DNA of 43,367 bases from Oscillospiraceae bacterium (GTDB lineage Bacteria; Bacillota; Clostridia; Oscillospirales; Oscillospiraceae): the NCBI GenBank assembly GCA_015068165.1, contig SVKZ01000006.1:1-43367 (forward strand), given 5' to 3'. This document shows, in pieces, positions 39,626-43,367 of this stretch. Below the pieces are notes generated by a model. The model did no database searches. It was not told the DNA's origin and saw nothing but the letters and a program-made list of their open reading frames with translations. Every line of letters begins with the position of its first letter. Position 1 is the stretch's first letter. A program made the translations under genes and the position numbers.

Positions 39626-39922
39626 GTGAATTACTGTAATTTTGGTGAAATACTGAAGAATTTGCGAAAAAGCCGCAATCTCACGCAAAAAGAGTTAGGG
39701 GCTAAAGTCGGTCTGTCCAAGGCGGTTGTTAGCAAGTATGAAAACGGCATGGGCTATCCTACCTATGATGCACTTATTCGTATTGCCCAGTACTTTGGAG
39801 TTACCACAGATTATCTGTTGGGTGTAGCATCCGGTAAAACTGTAGATGTTTCCAGATTGACAGACAGCCAGATTGATACCATCCATCAGCTAATTGCAGA
39901 ATTTAATAAGGTTACTACATAA
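39626..39922 (+). CDS. XRE-family HTH regulator of the cargo module
   Basis: 98 residues. Helix-turn-helix at about residues 7-60: FGEILKNLRKSRNLTQKELG, LSKAVVSKYENGMGYPTYDA, then IAQYFGVTTDYLLGV, the classic order. The C-terminal tail (TDSQIDTIHQLIAEFNKVTT) is a dimerisation-type helix. The start is given as GTG 39626 because AAGGTGG lies nine bases upstream; ATG 39608 is upstream of that site. It sits between the unknown 38894 gene (divergent) and the DUF2971 gene (same strand), and probably controls one or both. Confidence 0.82.
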   Translation: MNYCNFGEILKNLRKSRNLTQKELGAKVGLSKAVVSKYENGMGYPTYDALIRIAQYFGVTTDYLLGVASGKTVDVSRLTDSQIDTIHQLIAEFNKVTT

Positions 39923-39924
39923 CC

Positions 39925-39960
39925 ACCGCCACACTGTAACTATATTCTTGTGGCGGTTTT
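39925..39960 (+). terminator. Terminator after the XRE gene
   Basis: 9-bp perfect stem (39925-39933 and 39949-39957) with a TTTT tail. A second hairpin, ATCAGCGG/CCGCTGAT, follows at 39977-40002, so DUF2971 is transcribed separately. Confidence 0.7.
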
Positions 39961-40007
39961 CTTATTTGTATGAAAAATCAGCGGGGGATAACCTCCGCTG
40001 ATTTATG

Positions 40008-40036
40008 TTGATTCTTATGAATAAATGGCGTAAAAT
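40008..40036 (+). promoter_or_regulatory. DUF2971 gene promoter
   Basis: TTGATT (40008-40013), 17-base spacer, TAAAAT (40031-40036), then AAGGAG before ATG 40069. Confidence 0.6.
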
Positions 40037-40068
40037 GGAATTATAGTTTTACACACAAGGAGTACATT

Positions 40069-40893
40069 ATGGAGAACACTGAATACCTGTATCACTACAC
40101 AAACTTGGAAACCCTCGCACTCATTCTTAAAAAACGCACCATCCGATTTAATTCCCTTGATAAAATGGATGATTTACAAGAGAAAGAAACTGCTGATATT
40201 AGGAATATAGGCCAGTTTTTCTACATCAGTTCATGGACAGAGGATGCGACAGAAAATATACCCATGTGGAATATGTATGCCTCCTTAAATTCCGGAATAA
40301 GAATAAAACTGCGTAAAAATCCTTTTAAGGTATATGAAAATACTGCAGTAGACCTTTCTCATGTTATCCATGCATCTGTTACGGATAACAGCGATGGAAA
40401 ACCTCTATTAAGTATAATCCCGCTGGCTGAGATGTTTGCAAAAGGATTTATTGCGCCGCAAGCTATGGAGCGTGACTTGTTGCGCAAAGTAGAATATACT
40501 GATGATAAAGATAAGCTTTATCCTAAAATGCTCACGGAGAATGGTAACCAATTCGTAATCGCTATGGGTGAACTGGGGCGATACAAAAATCTGCATTGGA
40601 GTTTTCAAAGCGAATGGCGTTACATATTGAATATTTTACCAATTGATTTAAATCAGCCAGTAGAATCATCAATGAAAGATTTTCAACTTGTTGCAAACAA
40701 AATGCGCTGGGGAATCGCAAATCAGCCGTTCCCACACTACGACATGGTGATTGCCGATGATGCATTTGCTGACATGGAGATTACGCTAAGCCCACGCATA
40801 AGTGCGGGTAACCGAATAATTGTTCAGGCTTTGGTTGAAAAGTATAATCCTGCTGCAGTTTTGTGCGACAGTAGTCTGCTCGGCTTAATATAA
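40069..40893 (+). CDS. DUF2971 family protein
   Basis: 274 residues. The DUF2971 pattern is clear at the N-terminus: EYLYHYTNLETLALILKKRT, IRFNSLDKMDDLQEKE, then GQFFYISSWTEDATENIPMW and NMYASLNSGIRIKLR. A cytoplasmic protein with no membrane segment. The family is of unknown activity and is often found on mobile elements; a phage-defence role is possible but inferred only from context. Start at 40069 follows AAGGAGTACATT. It is the last gene of the element, five bases before the right-end inverted repeat. Confidence 0.85.
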   Translation: MENTEYLYHYTNLETLALILKKRTIRFNSLDKMDDLQEKETADIRNIGQFFYISSWTEDATENIPMWNMYASLNSGIRIKLRKNPFKVYENTAVDLSHVIHASVTDNSDGKPLLSIIPLAEMFAKGFIAPQAMERDLLRKVEYTDDKDKLYPKMLTENGNQFVIAMGELGRYKNLHWSFQSEWRYILNILPIDLNQPVESSMKDFQLVANKMRWGIANQPFPHYDMVIADDAFADMEITLSPRISAGNRIIVQALVEKYNPAAVLCDSSLLGLI

Positions 40894-40897
40894 GTAT

Positions 40898-40950
40898 TTG
40901 GATATGATTGGCTGTAGTTATCTAACGATTTATCTAACAATCTATCTAGT
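40898..40950. repeat. Right-end integrase sites: 20-bp inverted repeat and TATCTAAC copies
   Basis: 40898-40917 is the exact reverse complement of 33527-33546. It is followed by TATCTAACGATT (40919-40930, identical to 32331-32342), TATCTAACA (40931) and TATCTAGT (40943). Clustered direct and inverted sites of this type beside an attachment core are expected for integrase arm and Xis binding. Confidence 0.72.
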
Positions 40951-41064
40951 ATTTACTGTTACAGCGCAACAATGCCGAACTTTTACAGGCTTTTTCCTAT
41001 AGTAAAAAGTAGTAAATAACCCCAAAAACCACACAATAACACTACCTAACACACCAAGTCAACA

Positions 41065-41112
41065 TCTCCAAAACCGTAGGCTCTGGGTTCAAGTCCTAGT
41101 GCCCCTGCCAGA
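41065..41112 (+). repeat. Right attachment repeat (tRNA-Trp 3-prime half)
   Basis: 48 bases identical to 32199-32246. There is no tRNA 5-prime half here; the preceding sequence (ACACCAAGTCAACA) belongs to the element. It marks the right boundary. Confidence 0.95.
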
Positions 41113-41144
41113 AAAAAGCCAAGTCGTAAGACTTGGCTTTTTTC
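41111..41144 (+). terminator. Original tRNA-Trp terminator
   Basis: 15-bp perfect stem (41111-41125 and 41130-41144) with loop GTAA and a T6 run. It belonged to tRNA-Trp before the element separated them. Confidence 0.85.
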
Positions 41145-41148
41145 AACG

Positions 41149-41336
41149 ATGTTTGCCCCTTGCAGGCAAGGGATGTAGCCTTCAGCAGTGATGTTCACTG
41201 CGTGAGTGATGTTTCGCCTATCACCGAAGTGGGCAAACATTATATCACTGCTACCATTGGGAGCAACATCACTATGCGAAGCATAACATCAATGCGGCAA
41301 GCCGCAACATCACGAATAGCACACGGGTTCAAGTCC
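41149..41336 (+). repeat. tRNA-Trp tail array of short hairpins ending in a T-arm copy
   Basis: After the terminator come hairpins at 41157-41172 (7 bp), 41185-41201 (7 bp), 41273-41285 (5 bp) and 41293-41306 (6 bp). GTGATGTT occurs at 41188 and 41206; its complement AACATCA(C/A) occurs at 41265, 41285 and 41306, a 20-21-base period. ATGTTTGCCC (41149-41158) is inverted at 41231-41240. The block ends with GGGTTCAAGTCC at 41325-41336, a direct copy of the tRNA-Trp T-arm (41085-41096). The whole is an imperfect, multi-hairpin palindrome with no convincing gene. Confidence 0.75.
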
Positions 41337-41460
41337 ATATTAAAACTCACGAAGAATCTTTTTTATCGCCAACACATCCGCTGGCTGCCTGTACGGTGGG
41401 CGCTTTGTGCATTTTTCCGGTTTGCGGCAGATAAATGGATGTATATTTGTGGAATTTTTA
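41337..41460. other. Spacer upstream of argG
   Basis: No gene, hairpin or repeat of note seen between the array and the argG control region, other than A+T-rich DNA towards 41430-41460 that may contribute to ArgR binding. Confidence 0.5.
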
Positions 41461-41512
41461 TACGAATTTTTATGCATAAATAGTTGACATTATGCATTTA
41501 TGGATGTATAAT
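41449..41512 (+). promoter_or_regulatory. argG promoter with candidate ARG boxes
   Basis: TTGACA (41484-41489), 17-base spacer, TATAAT (41507-41512). Just upstream, TACGAATTTTTATGCATA (41461-41478) is close to the ArgR/AhrC consensus TGAAT-AT-rich-ATTCA; a similar GGAATTTTTATA lies at 41451. Arginine-dependent repression is likely. No argR in the window. Confidence 0.7.
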
Positions 41513-41552
41513 GAGTGCATATTTTGAATGGATGCCCTCTGGAGGAAGTAAA

Positions 41553-42767
41553 ATGAACAAGGAAAATATCAAGAAGGTTGTGCTTGCCTATTCCGGTGGC
41601 CTGGACACCTCTATTATCATCCCCTGGCTGAAGGAAAATTACAATAACTGTGAGGTTATCGCAGTTGCCGGCAACGTCGGTCAGGCTGACGAGCTGGAGG
41701 GTCTGGAGGAAAAGGCAATCAAGACCGGCGCATCCAAGCTGTATGTGCTGGATCTTACCGATGACTATGTGGATAATTACATTATCCCCACAATGAAGGC
41801 CGGCGCAATTTACGAAGAATACCTGCTTGGCACCAGCCACGCCCGTCCCTGTATCGCAAAGGGTCTTGTGGAGGTTGCGCTGAAGGAAGGCGCAGATGCC
41901 ATTGCCCACGGCTGTACCGGCAAGGGCAACGACCAGGTTCGTTTCGAGCTGACCATTAAGCATTTTGCACCCAATATGCCCATCATCGCCCCCTGGCGTG
42001 AGTGGAACATTAAATCCCGCGAAGAAGAGATTGATTATGCAGAGGCTCACAATGTACCGCTGAAAATCAATCGGGAGACCAACTACTCCAAGGATAAGAA
42101 CCTGTGGCATTTGTCCCACGAGGGTTTGGATTTGGAAGATACCGGCAACGAGCCTTTGTACGAAAAGCCCGGTTTCCTGGAAATGGGTGTTTCTCCCATT
42201 GCAGCTCCCGACAAGCCTACATACATTACCCTGGAATTTGAAAAGGGCATCCCTGTAGCGCTGGATGGCGAGAAGATGAGCGCAAAGGACATTATCCTCA
42301 AGCTCAACAAGCTGGGCGGTGAGAACGGCATCGGTCTTTTGGACATCGTGGAAAACCGCTTGGTCGGTATGAAGTGCCGTGGCGTTTATGAGACCCCTGG
42401 CGGCACCATTCTCTACAAGGCACACAGCGTGCTGGAGAGCATTTGCCTTGACAAGCTGACACTGCACGAGAAGCAGAAGCTGTCTATCACCTTTGCAGAG
42501 CTGGTATACAACGGCCAGTGGTTCACCCCCCTGCGGGAGGCACTGTCTGCTTTCGTAGACAAGACCCAGGAGCGGGTTACCGGCAAGGTACGGCTGAAGC
42601 TTTACAAGGGCAATATGATTAACGCCGGTGTTTGGAGCCCCTACACCCTCTACTCCGAGGAAATCGCCACCTTCGGTGAAAGCGATTACAACCAGGCCGA
42701 TGCGGCTGGCTTTATTAACCTCTTTGGCTTGCCCATTCAGGTGCAGGCGATGGTAGACGGTAAGTAA
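41553..42767 (+). CDS. argG: Argininosuccinate synthase
   Basis: 404 residues. It condenses citrulline and aspartate with ATP, the penultimate step of arginine synthesis. The N-type ATP pyrophosphatase P-loop is AYSGGLDTS near residue 12; substrate-binding motifs include [32 protein letters not shown] and [20 protein letters not shown]. The C-terminal oligomerisation part is complete. Start at 41553 follows TGGAGGAAGTAAA; the frame open from 41484 lies in the promoter. argH begins two bases after the stop. Confidence 0.96.
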   Translation: MNKENIKKVVLAYSGGLDTSIIIPWLKENYNNCEVIAVAGNVGQADELEGLEEKAIKTGASKLYVLDLTDDYVDNYIIPTMKAGAIYEEYLLGTSHARPCIAKGLVEVALKEGADAIAHGCTGKGNDQVRFELTIKHFAPNMPIIAPWREWNIKSREEEIDYAEAHNVPLKINRETNYSKDKNLWHLSHEGLDLEDTGNEPLYEKPGFLEMGVSPIAAPDKPTYITLEFEKGIPVALDGEKMSAKDIILKLNKLGGENGIGLLDIVENRLVGMKCRGVYETPGGTILYKAHSVLESICLDKLTLHEKQKLSITFAELVYNGQWFTPLREALSAFVDKTQERVTGKVRLKLYKGNMINAGVWSPYTLYSEEIATFGESDYNQADAAGFINLFGLPIQVQAMVDGK

Positions 42768-42769
42768 GT

Positions 42770-43367
42770 ATGGCAAAGATGTGGGCAGGCCGGACGGACG
42801 GCACAACTGAAAAAATTGCGGATGATTTCAATTCCTCTATCCGTTTCGACTGCCGGATGTACCGCCAGGATATTACAGGCAGTATAGCCCACGCGGCAAT
42901 GCTGGCAGCCAGGGGAATCATCACCGGGGAGGAAGCAGATACCCTGATAGAAGGCCTTGCAGGTATTTTGCAGGATTTGGACAGCGGCGCGCTGGCTGTG
43001 GATATGGAAAGCGAAGATATCCATATGTTTGTGGAGCAGGTGCTGACCCAGCGGCTGGGCGATGTGGGTAAAAAGCTCCATACAGCCCGCTCCCGAAACG
43101 ACCAGGTGGCGCTGGATCTGCGGATGTACCTGCGAGATGAGATTGATGAAATCACCGACCTTACCAAAAAACTGATTGCAGCTATCGCCGATAAGGCGGA
43201 AGAAAATAAAGATGCCATTATGCCTGGCTATACCCATCTTCAGCGGGCGCAGCCCATTACCTTCGGCCATCAGCTGATGGCCTATGGGATGATGCTTTTG
43301 CGGGATGTGGATCGATTACAGGATGCGCGACGACGAATGAATGTATCACCCATCGGCTGCTGTGCGC
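42770..43367 (+). CDS. argH: Argininosuccinate lyase, 3-prime truncated by window
   Basis: The first 199 codons of argH, running off the window. It splits argininosuccinate into arginine and fumarate. Recognised by the N-terminal MWAGRTDG, the first signature EDIHMFVEQ, TARSRNDQVALDLRMYLRD, and PGYTHLQRAQPITFGHQLMA containing the conserved histidine. ATG at 42770 lies two bases after argG with no strong ribosome binding site, so translation is probably coupled. The catalytic serine loop is beyond the window. Confidence 0.95.
   Translation, partial: MAKMWAGRTDGTTEKIADDFNSSIRFDCRMYRQDITGSIAHAAMLAARGIITGEEADTLIEGLAGILQDLDSGALAVDMESEDIHMFVEQVLTQRLGDVGKKLHTARSRNDQVALDLRMYLRDEIDEITDLTKKLIAAIADKAEENKDAIMPGYTHLQRAQPITFGHQLMAYGMMLLRDVDRLQDARRRMNVSPIGCCA

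Noticed and set aside
41149-41336. CRISPR array at the tRNA-Trp tail
   Set aside because: Repeats are short and partly inverted, with hairpin spacers; no identical 24-40-base repeats, no constant spacer length and no cas genes.
41490-42806. 438-codon minus-strand frame opposite argG
   Set aside because: Antisense shadow of argG; no recognisable domain.

Overview
The window looks like chromosomal DNA from an anaerobic, gut-type Clostridium-class Firmicute, probably of the Oscillospirales/Ruminococcaceae kind. The evidence is strong AGGAGG-type ribosome binding sites, textbook TTGACA-17-TATAAT promoters, a threonine T-box leader, rubrerythrin, an ECF transporter, DegV, DUF975 and YwaF families, and short intergenic palindromic repeats of the TGTCAT...ATGACA kind. 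This placement is inference; there is no rRNA in the window.

Layout. 1-3.9 kb: a DUF4430 (transcobalamin/intrinsic-factor beta-domain-like) protein, EcfT, and one polypeptide that fuses two ECF ATPases to a membrane S-like domain; together a candidate corrinoid uptake system. It is followed by a bare tRNA-Ser 3-prime fragment that looks like an attachment-site scar. 4.1-16.5 kb: three YwaF/TMEM164-like membrane proteins (two adjacent, one apart), thrS with its T-box, ksgA, a YjjG-like nucleotidase, sfsA, small regulators, a marR-degV operon with a self-operator, tRNA-Val, an orphan sugar-binding-type protein and a DEDDh exonuclease. 16.6-21 kb: an asymmetric ABC-F protein, argS, rubrerythrin, tRNA-Gln and tRNA-Lys. 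21-26.4 kb: a minus-strand membrane cluster with flotillin, DUF2500, zinc-ribbon and DUF975 proteins. 26.5-32 kb: a lipoprotein serine protease, asnS, an LTA-synthase-like enzyme, a lipoprotein, tRNA-Ile2 and tRNA-Trp. 32.2-41.1 kb: an integrated mobile element of about 8.9 kb inserted into tRNA-Trp and bounded by perfect 48-bp repeats. 41.5 kb to the end: argG and argH (cut by the window).

The element carries a tRNA-type tyrosine integrase, an excisionase, a winged-helix replication-like protein, a ribbon-helix-helix regulator with three palindromic operators, a SprT-like protease, a second minimal tyrosine recombinase, a likely 137-nt small RNA and a variable cargo (an unknown protein, an XRE regulator, a DUF2971 protein). 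No relaxase or conjugation gene is visible.

The most unusual pattern lies outside the genes. At four loci (tRNA-Ser remnant, tRNA-Val, tRNA-Lys, tRNA-Trp) the tRNA 3-prime end is followed by a perfect terminator hairpin and then by inverted and/or direct copies of that tRNA's own T-arm. At tRNA-Lys and tRNA-Trp the terminator is followed by arrays of short hairpins that end in a direct T-arm copy. I know of no named family that fits this architecture.
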